From: Cydia pomonella
Taxonomy: Eukaryota; Arthropoda; Insecta; Lepidoptera; Tortricidae
DNA length: 64,000 nt
Direction of reading: 5' to 3'
Assembly (NCBI RefSeq): GCF_033807575.1
Contig: NC_084726.1
Coordinates: 7,688,001 to 7,752,000 of the forward strand
How positions within the stretch are numbered: the stretch's first letter is position 1; every line of letters starts with the position of its first letter. This document shows, one piece after another, positions 20,911 through 32,769 of the stretch. The position numbers and the translations under genes were made by a program. The notes under the pieces are model-generated. The model did no database searches. It was given only the letters and a program-made list of their open reading frames with translations, and was not told where the DNA came from.

Positions 20911-21272
20911 GAGCCCATCAACGTGCTCACTAGCGCCACTGCTAAATAATTGTGTTTATTTAAATTTAACGATAGATATTAAAAAAGGGGGCCGCTACGT
21001 ACTGTATTTTGTATTTAAATACTTTTTGAATACATCATAATAGTTTTTACGTTGCTGGATTCGTCAATCTAGGCGTCCAAATTTAAAACGGCCGTTTTTG
21101 TTTTGAATTCATAAATTGATGAATCCAGCAACATAGAAACTAGTTTGATGTATTCAAAAGGTACTTAAATACAAAATACAGTACGTAGCGGCCCCTTTTT
21201 TAAATACCTATCGTCTAATTTAAACAATCACAATTATTTTCCAGTGGCGCTAGTGAGCACGTTGATGGGCTC
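20911..21272. mobile_element. 362-bp element with very long inverted repeats and TTAA duplication
   Basis: Arms of roughly 160 bp each begin GAGCCCATCAACGTGCTCAC and end with the inverted copy. They include AGGGGGCCGCTACGTACTGT-like and GTTGCTGGATTCGTCAAT-like segments. TTAA flanks both sides (20,907-20,910 and 21,273-21,276), the target choice of piggyBac-type transposases. No coding capacity. It could extrude a cruciform or give a long hairpin RNA. Confidence 0.85.
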
Positions 21273-21276
21273 TTAA

Positions 21277-24200
21277 AATAAACCTATTAATTTTTAGCAT
21301 GCATATGTCATGTCCAGATAGATATCGTTAGGTGATATTGGAGTGCTAATAAAATAAATAATTTGATTTTGGCACTTTCTTAGTAAAATGGTTCAAGTCT
21401 CACGGACTTCCCCTATTGTACCTATATTGTATGTATGTAACTCGTGGTTATACCGTACACTTTTACGTAACTACCTATCTTGAGGTTCAAGGTCTGGTAA
21501 GCTTGAGATTATAGATCGATGAATCAACTTTGTAGTGTCACTCATTCCAAAGACTCCGGTTAGTTGTCTAGGGGAAGAATAAGCCCTCAAAATTCTGCTT
21601 TAACGATATTTAAATTTACCTAACATGCATTTTTATAGTAGTTATTAGCCATTTCCACAATTGGTCATCTTCATCTATATATATATTTAGATACATCGTA
21701 TATCTCCAGAATCCTAAACATAGATAATAAGGAATTCTCATATTCTGAAGAACTAAAAGCATACCTATCTACAAAAGAGGTGAAACGGATTGGCTAAGTA
21801 TTTACAATGTGCGACGTAGGTACGTGGTGGTGAAACTAAAATCGATAACTCTAACTCTACACATTTTGTGGTATAAACTTGAACTTCGGAAAAAAGTAAT
21901 GTTTTTAAGTCAAACGTGACATTATTATGTCTCGTATTATTAGTTTGTATGTGACCCATTTCTCTCGCTTACACAAAAACACACAATGTTGTGCCAACTG
22001 AACACACATTAGTCTACAGCCGACCTTGCCTCGACATTCGCGATAATTACGAGTATGCAAATGTATTCATTCATTACGTTTCATAACGCCATCGTCACTC
22101 ATTAATATTCTTTTGTTTTTATTATTACTCGTTTTGGAATGCATACCTATGCTTCCCGAGTTTTCAGAACTAAGAAAGAAACAGGAAAACTTAAATAAAA
22201 TGGCCAAAACTTTAACCCAAAAATTAACGTTGAAATATTAATTTAAACTGTTCTGGTTGAGAGTATTTAAATTTCATTTTACTAAAAGGATAATTAGCCC
22301 ATTTTTAGGCTATTACCTAAATGTTGCTTTCTTCTCTCAACTTTTTTTATATTAAAATACTTTACTTGTAAAATTAAGTCAAACTATTTAACGATTATAT
22401 CTTTTATTTTTACGAAAAAAGGGTTTTTTTTTTCCACCAATTATATTTAGTTCGTTATTCGTTTTTTGATATCTTGTTTAGTTTTTGTATGTTGGGCCAA
22501 TGTTTCACACTACGATCTCCACAAATCCCGGTTTAATATGAACTTAATCCAGACAATTATTACAGAATAAGTTATAGTCATTAAAACTAGATTTTATTGC
22601 CATTGCCTTTAAAATTACGACTAGATTTTGCTCAACAGTCCGCTAGCTATTTGATACGATATCTATTATAGTACATCCGTTTAATATATCCTAGAGTGCG
22701 CGTCGATATTTTTACCGATATATTTTGATAAGTTACGCAATGATAATGATAACACCAATCTGTCGGATTTGTTTATCTATAGGTTAGTGTAACTGTGCAA
22801 CTAAAGTATTCCAAATGCTAAAAGGATTCTCTACCAGATCCAGAATAATTGGAGCCTGGATATCAGTTAAAACTGTGCAGATCAAGACAACATAAGCCTT
22901 TTAAATTAATAAAACAGATAGATAAATGATATGTCCCTACTTTGAGGTCCTGTGGTAGTTAAATACATTAAAGATATCTACACATAGTGTCAATGAGAAC
23001 CTGTTGTTTTGAGTCTGTAAATACTGAAACATAATGGTTTAGGAATATTAGTCATTGCGCAGTTGATGTGTCTTTGTTTTAACAGAAAATATAAATATTT
23101 TATTTCAAACCTTATCGATATCGATATATTTTACTCAAACTCAAATCGTCACATCTCTTTCTCCGCTCAATCTAATGCAAAGTAAGTTAGAATTAAATCA
23201 CTCACGTATCTACTTTCCATTTAAATTAAAATAGATACCCCCAATCCCTTACCTATTTGCAAAAATGAATAAACCCATTCATTGGCTTCCTAATCCTATC
23301 AACAGATGTCATTAGCGAATGATTTAGCGTTTCCATTCACTCATTATCTGAGCGCCCTTTCTATATTCAAGGTCCCTTCACACCTTGATTTTTAAGTTTT
23401 TTTCTGCGGTGTCGCGTTTCAATATCTAGTCATCCCCTAATGTTTGCTAAATAGCAATATTGTATTATATTGTATTGAATTTCAAGGTTGCCCGCCGCCG
23501 AATTCTCACGCACATCAGCTGGCATAGACAAAATATTTTATTTAATTAATAGAGATAGTAGGGAATGTATTTTTAGCTGCAGCCAAAACAAATTACTGGT
23601 TAAATATACATTTGATGTAATCTTTACGCGACTAAAATAGAGAATGACTAATCATTTTTGTTTTAATAGCCTTACGTAGATAATCAACCACCCAAGTCGA
23701 CGGACTGACTGTAGTTAATGTTAAAAATTAAGAATAACAATATATTTCCTATATAGAGAGTTACAGAAATGTCTTGCACAGATTTTCAAGTCTTTAATAA
23801 GCATTAGTTAGTTAGAAAATGTAACATATTTACTATGTTTAATCAAAGAAATTCGAAATTGTATTGTTTCGTTTGTATTATTAATTTACTTTTTTTCATG
23901 TCGTAATTCATTATTGTCACGGGAAATTAAATACTGAGATGTGATAATAAAATACTAAAAATAAATCAAAGAAAATATTAATTTAAATACCAAAGTAGAA
24001 TAAAAGATTGACACAAGTCAGAAAATGCATTTATTTTTCCCAAAACGAATTTACCACACGTGATACAATTTCTCGTATTTTTTTACAGTAATCATATAGG
24101 TACGAACCTACTAACAATCATAAAATAAATATTAATCACTACAGAGGCGGCAATCATTAAGTAATACTTCTTCGGGCCCCGATACATAAATATGCCGTTT

Positions 24201-24985
24201 GTACAACTTGAAATACTGCTTGAGTTAACTTAAGAGGTGTGAGAACCAAATTTTAACTTTTAACTTGTTAAGTTCTTTCTAAATTCTAAATACCAGTAAT
24301 AATTTAATTAGGTATAGCTGCATTCGTATTTTTATGCACTTACAGTTTATAGTCACCAATACTATTCACTTAGCACCTTTGCATGCTAACTATACAATTT
24401 AGTATAGAATAAAAAAAAAAAAACATTTTTAGCACTTATTGAATACTTCATTAAAACTGCATGAGTCAGACAGATACCTATTTCAACCTTTTCAAAGTCC
24501 GGCTGTTAATCTAAATTAATAATCTCTTTGAAATTGCGATTTATGATTTGTGCACAAATTTCGCAAAAAATACTTAAAACATAAAAATACATGATTTAAA
24601 GTTTAATTGTAAAAATAGTTTAATGTTAGTATGACTATCATTAAACTCATGACAGTTTAACATTTTATAATTCAATATATTAGTAAAATATATAAATGTG
24701 ATAATAAAAGCTAATATAAAATCTCTGAAACAAAATATTTGGCTAACAGCTAACTATTTAAAATTGGCCTAACGCCAAACCCTTTGATGGGCGATCAAGA
24801 TTATTCCGATGAAAGATTTAAATCTTCTACGTTATTCTTGAACAATTTTTTTGGTAAACTTTATTATACTGATTTATAATATACACACATTTGTAATAAT
24901 AAATAAGGAATTAAAATTAGAGAAATATATTTATTGAGATAACAATATACATAATGGATATATACAGATGATTACTATAACTAGC
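21277..24985. other. Long AT-rich non-coding stretch
   Basis: 3.7 kb with no supported gene, RNA or well-bounded element. It holds scattered ATCGATA motifs (for example near 23,115) and homopolymer runs. It could be intron or intergenic sequence. Confidence 0.45.
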
Positions 24986-24989
24986 TTAT

Positions 24990-25200
24990 ATTTCAAATAG
25001 GCCCTTGAGGCATTGTACCAAGGATGCTGGCGGCATTTCCTCGTTGTATCGCAATACTGATACGTTGTGCGAGGAAGCCGCCAGCTCTTCGGTCACCATA
25101 GTTACGTCAACCAGACGTTTCGCGATTTCTCCAAAAAACTTGTGCGTGCTGGGACCCCATGGACCTAGAGTTTCAAATTTTATTTTCAAGGGACTTATGA
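24990..25200 (-). pseudogene. Retroelement C-terminal fragment, copy 1 (ETLGPWGP motif)
   Basis: The minus strand encodes FETLGPWGPSTHKFFGEIAK then RLVDVTMVTEELAAS and an LRYNEEMPPASLV end. It is clearly paralogous to the fragment at 25,376-25,580. I associate the motif with the C-termini of reverse-transcriptase-bearing elements but cannot name the clade. Confidence 0.45.
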
Positions 25201-25375
25201 TATAATTCTGTGTATTACTAAAATAAATTAATGAATAGGTATATTTAAATAAGGTACAAAAACATGTCAGAAACAATAAATAAAAACAACTTAAAATTCC
25301 AATTAATCTAATACAGACTATACAAAAATAAAACTACACTAAACTAAACTAAATCTAAAATGGCTACGGAACCCT

Positions 25376-25640
25376 AAAAAGGCCTGTGCGGCAAGGTCCC
25401 GATGATGCTGGCTGCGTTACCCCGCTGAACTGCCAGACTGATGCGTTGAGCGAGGTAACTGCCAGCTCTCCGGTCCCCAGTTGCGTCTCTGAGTCTCTTT
25501 GAAAGGTCTCTAAAGAGACTCAGAGCGCCAGGACCCCACGGACCCAGGGTCTCGACGCCGAACGGAACAAAACTGTATTCGGCAACGAGACCGCGGTATT
25601 TGTAATTAAATATACCACTTGTAATATTTTCACGTTCAAT
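25376..25640 (-). pseudogene. Retroelement C-terminal fragment, copy 2 (ETLGPWGP motif)
   Basis: The minus strand encodes FVPFGVETLGPWGPGALSLF, RLRDATGDRRAGSYLAQRIS and LAVQRGNAASIIGTLP, better conserved than copy 1, with about 370 bp between the two. Upstream coding sequence degrades into low-complexity residues, so only the tail of the gene remains. Confidence 0.5.
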
Positions 25641-25799
25641 TTTAAATATAGTATTCATATAAGTACGTAAAAAACGCATGAATATATTGACAAAATAAAC
25701 GAAATAGAAGATTTTTAATAGAAGTTTAAAAAGTATTTTCTCATAAGTATTATACGAAGTTATTGTTTTATAGCAAGGTATATATAACAATACAAGTAT

Positions 25800-28735
25800 T
25801 TTATACCCATTTTTATTGCTGCTTGTACTTCTTATTTTCGTTATTATTGTTATTAACTACTTCTTGAGACCTTTCTGATGAGCCTAAACTCGATGTGTGT
25901 TTTTTTCCATCGAGAATATCCTTTGGCTACCTTCCGACTAACAGATAACTCCACGTTAACATAATATTGCAAAGTCGTCCTAATTACGGAAGTACTCCAA
26001 ATTTCAACTGAATCAGATATCATGAAGTGTTCAAATTTAAATCACAAGTTTTGAAGCATACAAATATGTATATAGTTCGTGTCATCCACGATGACGCGCA
26101 GATTTGTCAAATCTAAGCTTTAATTACATGACATTACGAGTCAAGGCACGCGTCTTCGTGAATGACACCATCTATACGCAGTGAAGCAAAATAAAAGTGT
26201 TTAAAACCAGACTTTTGCTATAGACCTTGGATCATAATATCTGTTTACGTTGCCAGATATACTTATATTGTGTCAGGTAATTTGATATGTATTCGTAAAC
26301 ATAATAAAATTGCTATCAATGTCTGTTCCTGTACTGACGAAAAACAGATGTAACTAATATAACTTTCAAAGATGAGTACCTAACGTATAAAAAATCATAC
26401 TAATATTATACGCTTTTGTGTATTATTAGTAAATGTAAAAAAAAATATATACTTACTTATCGAGATCTTATGTAACATGTTGTTAAAAATGAGTAAGCAA
26501 AATAATATAATATTAACTGTTAAAATCTTTAGAATTTACTACATACTTACTTTAGAAAATAACATGACATAAATAAAGTAAAAGTAGTGCAGTTTATTTA
26601 TAAAAAAATCGGCTAATAAAACATCCGCAATAGGATTGTTTACGAACATTACCTGACTTCCATTGTTAATAAATGGCAATAACACATTCATTCATTCACT
26701 CATTTGTCACTCAAGTGTTCAGAAACAACAACTGCCCTTGAAAACAAAAACGGAAGGCTCCAATTCAAGTACTGTGTACAAAACCTTATTATAAATGACC
26801 CAAGCCATAAAATAATATAATAAAATCCTCATTTCAATGAAAGAACCTCGCGAAAAATGTCCCCAATGTTGCCATCAAAAAGCAATCGAGGCAGACATCT
26901 TAAATCGAATGATTACGTTGCTTCTCAAGTAAAAAATGCCGTATGTTTATTTGAATTTTTATGAAGATACGGCTATTTTACTTCTTTCCTTCGGCCTCTC
27001 TTGAGTGGAGTTGTGTGTTAATGACAGCAATTTTACAAGAGCCGCTGCGCTTTTAAATATGGCGGCGAGAACGGAATGAATCATTGTTTGTGTTAAAAAA
27101 ATAAACATGTATAATATTGGAAGAACCCATTGGAACCCTCTAGCGCATGAGAGGAGGGCTGTGCAGCACGTAAACGGGACGTATATAGGCTTACATTTTT
27201 GCACCGATATTGCAATGGATTATGGTGAAGGAATGTACACATATTTATGAACTCGACTGTACCATTTGGGGCATTTAAGTTTTCAAATAAAAAAATCGCG
27301 TGGTTTCAAAGTAGAAAAATCGTATTATATAAAATTGAAAGTTAATAAACTTAACTTTACGTGGGTCCATTCAAAGGAATCTAAATACACTAAAATAAAA
27401 TACTGTCCATCAATCTAATGATCAACTCTCCGGTGCGCAAATACCTCATAATTTTTGCATGAAAACTAGCTTGTAGTGCAGAGTCATATATACATGTACA
27501 ATGTTTTTGTCAATTTGAAACTGATATGTTTTTTATTCTATTGATTTTCTACTTTACCACAATTACAATAAACATTTTTTTATGGAGTAACTAGAAAGTA
27601 AAGCTTACAGTGCTCAATACGTTTTTTGTTTATTTTTATTTGAATAAACGTTCCTGTTCCGTTAAACATTATGATAATATTATCTAATCGGTACAAATTA
27701 TTACGAGTACTTAGTTATAACTCGGGTCTCGAAAGTACATTGATCTCACCAAGTAACTGGTTGGCACATTTTCACATCAAACCATTCACCATTCGGGGAA
27801 GCGATTAAATCCCGACCGAATGGAAGCCGGTTTCCACTCACTCAGTATTCATTCGGCCGGTCACTGAATCGCATTATTGGTTTTCGGTATTTTTTATCGA
27901 AATTCCAGTATTTCGAAATGATGTAATGTATCATCGGTTGTGTTGTCAAATATTTGTTTTTCTTGTTTAATCCGTAAAATCTAACTTACATAATTTCGGG
28001 ATCGCTATTTGTTTTCATGTTTTTTATACATAATACATTAAAAAAAGTTATTTTCAGCCGCACCTACAAGGGACAGCAATATTATTACCAAATGTATCGC
28101 TTTAATAAAGTTGTTTATACATAAAGGTTCTGTTTCATACAAAAGTTTATTATGCAATACATTATCCGGAAAAATGTCTTTTCAGCTCAATATGTTCTTT
28201 ATTAGTCTAACTTTTCCATTCATTTAATTCACAAAGAAGGTACGGAAAGTCCCTTAGATAAGTGCTCATAGTTAATAGATAATATTCGTTCATAGATAAA
28301 GTTGGCATAGGCTGACCGATAATGTGTTTCTTAAAGTACTTGGTTGCCTTGACACCAGAATAAGTCTAATAGCCGCTTATGAGTAGCTTTTACAGATCGA
28401 GGGATCAAGGTATAATAGGCATAGTGTAGAGATATATGTTTTGAGAATAAAGTAGAAGATATAGGGCACTGGACTCAAATAAGGGAAACAAACATTGCAA
28501 TGTACACACGTTCACTTTCATATTAGTGCTCTACATGCTCGTAACTGCATGCATTAGTTTTTTTTATTTAGTACAGAGTGAGAGAAATGGGAAATGGCGT
28601 GTGGGATAAGAAAATATTCAATCATTTTCTTTAAATTATTTAATTATTTTGGAGCTCAAACTTCAGGAATATCGAATTGGTTTGCGATTTAACTTTTTCC
28701 AATTTACACAGTTTTTTTGGCGGTGGCAATTGCTT
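25800..28735. other. AT-rich non-coding stretch with one small inverted repeat
   Basis: No supported gene. 26,076-26,168 is a small inverted-repeat element: GTTCGTGTCATCCACGATGA CGCG on the left against CGCGTCTTCGTGAATGACAC on the right. The rest is AT-rich without recognised features. Confidence 0.45.
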
Positions 28736-28737
28736 TT

Positions 28738-28802
28738 TTTAATACTATATCGGTTGCAAACAAGCATACGGCCGGTCTGATGGTAAGCAGCTGGTGATTG
28801 TT
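28738..28802 (-). repeat. Fragment of the GGCAACGCGCATG retroelement 3' end
   Basis: GTTGCAAACAAGCATACGGC then TCTGATGGTAAGCAG is the reverse complement of the last part of the copy at 37,990-38,118 (CTTACCATCAGGCAGGCCGT ATGCTTG). Short 5'-truncated fragment. Confidence 0.6.
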
Positions 28803-29382
28803 TCCAACAAAATATTATTTGTTGATTAAGGATACCTATTTAGTGGAATAATATTTGAAAGATAATCCTGCTGACCACAGAGTGCCAACTTTCTTCGAAC
28901 TTTTTAATACAGATGGTCAAAAGTAGAATATAAATAAATCTTCTTGTAGATATTTGTCATTTCTGAAGAAACGAAAATGTAACCATTTTGGCATACGTGA
29001 AACAACCAGGGACCGGAAAACCCGTTCATTTGGCTTACCCGTTCGAATGGGTAACCCCTTCATATGATAAGCTAATCGTTTGGGTAACCCGTTCAACCGG
29101 TTACCCAACAATAATGATTAACCCGTATTATTCAGATTAACCTAATCGTAACAAGTGGTTACCGCTTACAGGAGCTGATTCGGTTTGTGTTTTGCATGTA
29201 CTAACCGGTAACCTTTCGGTTTAGGGTAAGCCTTACCCCTCTCCCGCGCCTTTCCCCCACCGCTGCGGCACCGCGGCAGAGATGGGCATTACGTAATTGA
29301 TTGACGATAGTTATATTGTAACTACGGACGTAAAAGTACTTTTCGTTAATGTTGACTTACTATATAGATGCTTATTTGTATC

Positions 29383-31262
29383 CGGTTTTAGTAAGATGGC
29401 GGCCACACACTTTGTCATAAAAATCATCATTTTTAGGTTTTAGGGAGTTCCGATTTCGAAAATGATGACGATTTTAGAATCCAAGATGGCGGCCATGCAG
29501 TAAGTCATAAAAGTCGTCATGTAAATCGGTTTTTAGGTTTATGGGAGTGCAGATTTAGAAAAAGATGACCATTTTGGAGTCCAAGATGGTGACCATGTAC
29601 TATGTCATAAAAATCGTCATGGATGTCGTTTTATAGGTTTTAGGGAGTGCGGATTTCGAAAATCATGACTATTTTGGAATCCAAGATGGCGGCCATGCAA
29701 TTTGTCATAAAAGTCGTCATGGATGTCGTTTTATACGTTTTAGGGAGTGCGGATTTCGAAAATGATGACCATTTCGAAGTCCAAGATGGCGGCCATGCAA
29801 TTTGTCATAAAAGTCTTTATTGATGTCGTTTTATAGGTTTTAGGGAATGCGGATTTCGAAAATCATGACTATTTTGGAATCCAAGATGGCGGCCATGCAA
29901 TTTGTCATAAAAGTTGTCATGGATGGAGTCCAAGATGGTGACCATGTACTACGTCATAAAAATCGTCATGGATGTCGTTTTATAGGTTTTAAGGAGTGCA
30001 GATTTCGAAAATCATGACTATTTTGGAATCCAAGATGGCGGCCATGCAATTTGTCATAAAAGTCTTTATTGATGTCGTTTTATAGGTTTTAGGGAATGCG
30101 GATTTCGAAAATGATGACCATTTCGAAGTCCAAGATGGCGGCCATGCAATTTGTCATAAAAGTCTTTATTGATGTCGTTTTATAGGTTTTAGGGAATGCG
30201 GATTTCGAAAATCATGACTATTTTGGAATCCAAGATGGCGGCCATGCAATTTGTCATAAAAGTTGTCATGGATGGAGTCCAAGATGGTGACCATGTACTA
30301 CGTCATAAAAATCGTCATGGATGTCGTTTTATAGGTCTTAGGGAGTGCAGATTTCGAAAATCATGACTATTTTGGAATCCAAGATGGCGGCCATGCAATT
30401 TGTCATAAAAGTTGTCATGGATGTCGTTTTATACGTTTTAGGAAGTGCAGATTTCGAAAAAGATTACCATTTTGGAGTCCAAGATGGTGACCATGTACAA
30501 TGTCATAAAAATCGTCATGGATGTCATTATATAGGTTTTAGGGAGTGCAGATTTCGAAAATGATGACTATTTTCGAATCCAAGGTGGAGGCCATGCAATT
30601 TGTCATAAAAGTCGTCATAGATATCGTTTAATAGGTTTTAGGGAGTGCGGATTTCGAAAATGTTGACCATTTTGAAATCAAAGGTGGCGGCCACACATTT
30701 TGTCATAAAAGTCATCATGGAAGTCATTTTTTAGGTTTTAGGGAGTGCGGATTTCGAAAATCATGACTATTTTGGAATCCGAGATGGCAGCCTTGTTTTT
30801 TGTCATAATAGTCGTCATGGATATCGTTTTATAGGTTTTAAGGAGTGCGGGTTTTGAAAATGATGACTATTTTGGAATTCCAAGATGACGGCCACGTACT
30901 ATTTAATAAAAGTCATCATGGATGTCGTTTTATAGGTTTTAGAGAGTGCGGATTTCGAAAAAGATGATCATTTTGGAATTCATGATGGCGACCATGAAAT
31001 ATGTCAGAAAAATAGTCATGGATATCGTTGTATAGGTTTTACGGAGTGCGGATTTCGAAAATCATGACTATTTTGGAATCCAAGATGGCGACCATGCAAT
31101 TTGTCATAAAAGTCGTCATGGATGTAGTTTTATAGGTTTTAGGGAGCGCGGATTTCGAAAGTCATGACTATTTCGGAATCCAAGATGGCGGCTATGCAAC
31201 TTGTCATACAAGTTGTCATGGATGTCGTTTTATAGGTTTTAGGGAATGTGGTTTTCAAAAAT
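29383..31262. repeat. ~100-bp satellite array with YY1/Pho-like motif
   Basis: About 19 units with a 100-bp period (for example, GGATTTCGAA recurs at 29,651 and 29,751). The consensus contains GATTTCGAAAATGATGACCA, TTTTGGAATCCAAGATGGCG, GCCATGCAATTTGTCATAAA and GTCATGGATGTCGTTTTATAGG. At least ten units have AAGATGGCGGC intact; others have AAGATGGTGACC. A ~349-bp higher-order block (100+100+~150) repeats, with a shortened unit at about 29,925 and again at about 30,274. Outer units are more diverged than the centre. No gene. Confidence 0.95.
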
Positions 31263-31264
31263 GA

Positions 31265-32205
31265 TGAACCTCAACCATGTGTATCGTAAAAAACTCGTCA
31301 TGACATTTAAAATGAGCTTAAACTCGATAGCATTATGGGAAGTCATCGATGAGTTCCATTGACAACTTCCGATTTCACTATCAGACCTTCGTCACCATGT
31401 GTATCGTAAAGAACTCTTCAAGACATTTTAAATGAGCCCAAACTCAATAGCATTACTAGTAGTTATCGATGAGTTCCATCAACACCTTCCGATTCCACCA
31501 TCAGACCCTCGCCACCATGTGTATCGTAAAGAACTCGTGAAGACCTTTAAAATGCGCCCAAACTCGATAGCATTACTTGTAGTTATCGATGAGTTCCATC
31601 GACACCTTCCGATTCCACCATCAGACCCTCTCCACCATGTGTATCGTAAAGAACTCGTCAAGATATTTAAAATGAGCCCAAACTCGATAGCATTACTAGT
31701 AGTTATCGATGAGTTCCATCAACACCTTCCGATTCCACCATCAGACCCTCGCCACCATGTGCATCGTAAAGAACTCGTCAAGACCTTTAAAATGAGCCCA
31801 AACTCGATAGCATTACTAGTAGTTATCGATGAGTTCCACTGACACCTTCCGATTCCACCATCAGACCCTCGCCACCATGTGTATCGTAAAGAACTCGTCA
31901 AGATATTTAAAATGAGCCCAAACTCGATAGCATTACTAGTAGTTATCGATGAGTTCCATCTACACCTTCCGATTCCACCATCAGACCCTCTCCCCCATGT
32001 GTATCGTAAAGAACTCGTCAAGACCTTTAAAATGAGCCCTAACTCGATAGCATTATTAGTAGTTATCGATGAGTTCCATCGACACCTTCCGATTCCACCA
32101 TCAGACCCTCTCCACCATGTGTATCGTAAAGAACTCGTCAAGACCTTTAAAATGAGCCCGAACTCGATAAAATTATTAGAAGCCATTGATGAGTTCCACT
32201 GATAC
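31265..32205. repeat. 120-bp satellite array, open on both strands
   Basis: ACCATGTGTATCGTAAAGAA recurs every 120 bp (near 31,395, 31,515, 31,635, 31,755 and so on) for nearly eight units. Because 120 is a multiple of three, a 40-residue period stays in frame: plus-strand MSPNSIALLVVIDEFHRHLP and a minus-strand repeat. Frames are broken only where GAGTTCCAC/T is followed by TGA (31,840-31,842 and the last unit). The first two units are the most diverged. Coding use is not supported: both strands are open, and there is no start, splice or codon signal. Confidence 0.95.
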
Positions 32206-32769
32206 AGGAGATGTGCACAGACAGCTAACGATAAAGAAAGTGACTATAATAGGAGTAATAGGTACTAAACAAAAATATATCAAAATCAATGCAGCGCCTT
32301 ACCATATTAGGTAATTTGCCTTAAACTTTAGCATGTGTTTTGAAATCTACGTTGTGCGCTACTTGACTTAACGTACACTTTTGTTTGAATTAGCAATATT
32401 AGGTCGGCAAATTACAAAGCCTTTGACAAATACCGACTGCCGCCGCGCCGCGCCGCGCACTCGCACGTGCACGTAGGGAATGGAACCGCCGTGTTTCGCG
32501 TCGGGCGTTACGTTAATAGACCATATGCAGTTCACGTGAAAGTTAAAACAGCTTGTTCGTATTTAATCAGCGCTTGAAGCGGTAACCCTTTCCCGGGTTT
32601 TTAATATCGGTAAGCGCTAACCTGAATTAATTCAAATAAAAGGATTAGTTTCTTAACCGGTAAGCCAATCAAAAGCTTACCGAAATGAAGCGGTTTTTGG
32701 AACACAGCTTTACAATAACCCGGGTTTTTGAACGGGTTAGGGTAAGCGGGTCCGGTCCCTGGAAACAAC

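Larger units (their letters stand above)
29007..32761. mobile_element. 3.75-kb non-autonomous hAT-type element carrying two satellite arrays
   Basis: Left end CAGGGACCGGA and right end TCCGGTCCCTG are inverted complements. A perfect 8-bp duplication GAAACAAC flanks the unit (28,999-29,006 and 32,762-32,769). Subterminal regions carry many ACCCGTTC / GGTAACC / TTACCC motifs in both orientations, like the subterminal transposase sites of hAT elements. No transposase frame exists. The interior consists of two tandem arrays (29,383-31,262 and 31,265-32,205) plus a GC-rich GCCGCCGCGCCGCGCCGCGC run near 32,440. A hAT transposase elsewhere in the genome would have had to move it. Confidence 0.85.

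Noticed and set aside
29383..31262. Centromeric satellite
   Set aside because: Lepidopteran chromosomes are holocentric and the array is short and bounded by transposon ends; no support for a centromeric role.
31432..32202. Repeat-protein gene over the 120-bp satellite
   Set aside because: Both strands are open to the same degree, the frame is set only by the period, and there is no start, splice or termination context.
29007..32761. CRISPR array or bacterial repeat system
   Set aside because: The repeats are contiguous, without spacers, in clearly eukaryotic sequence.
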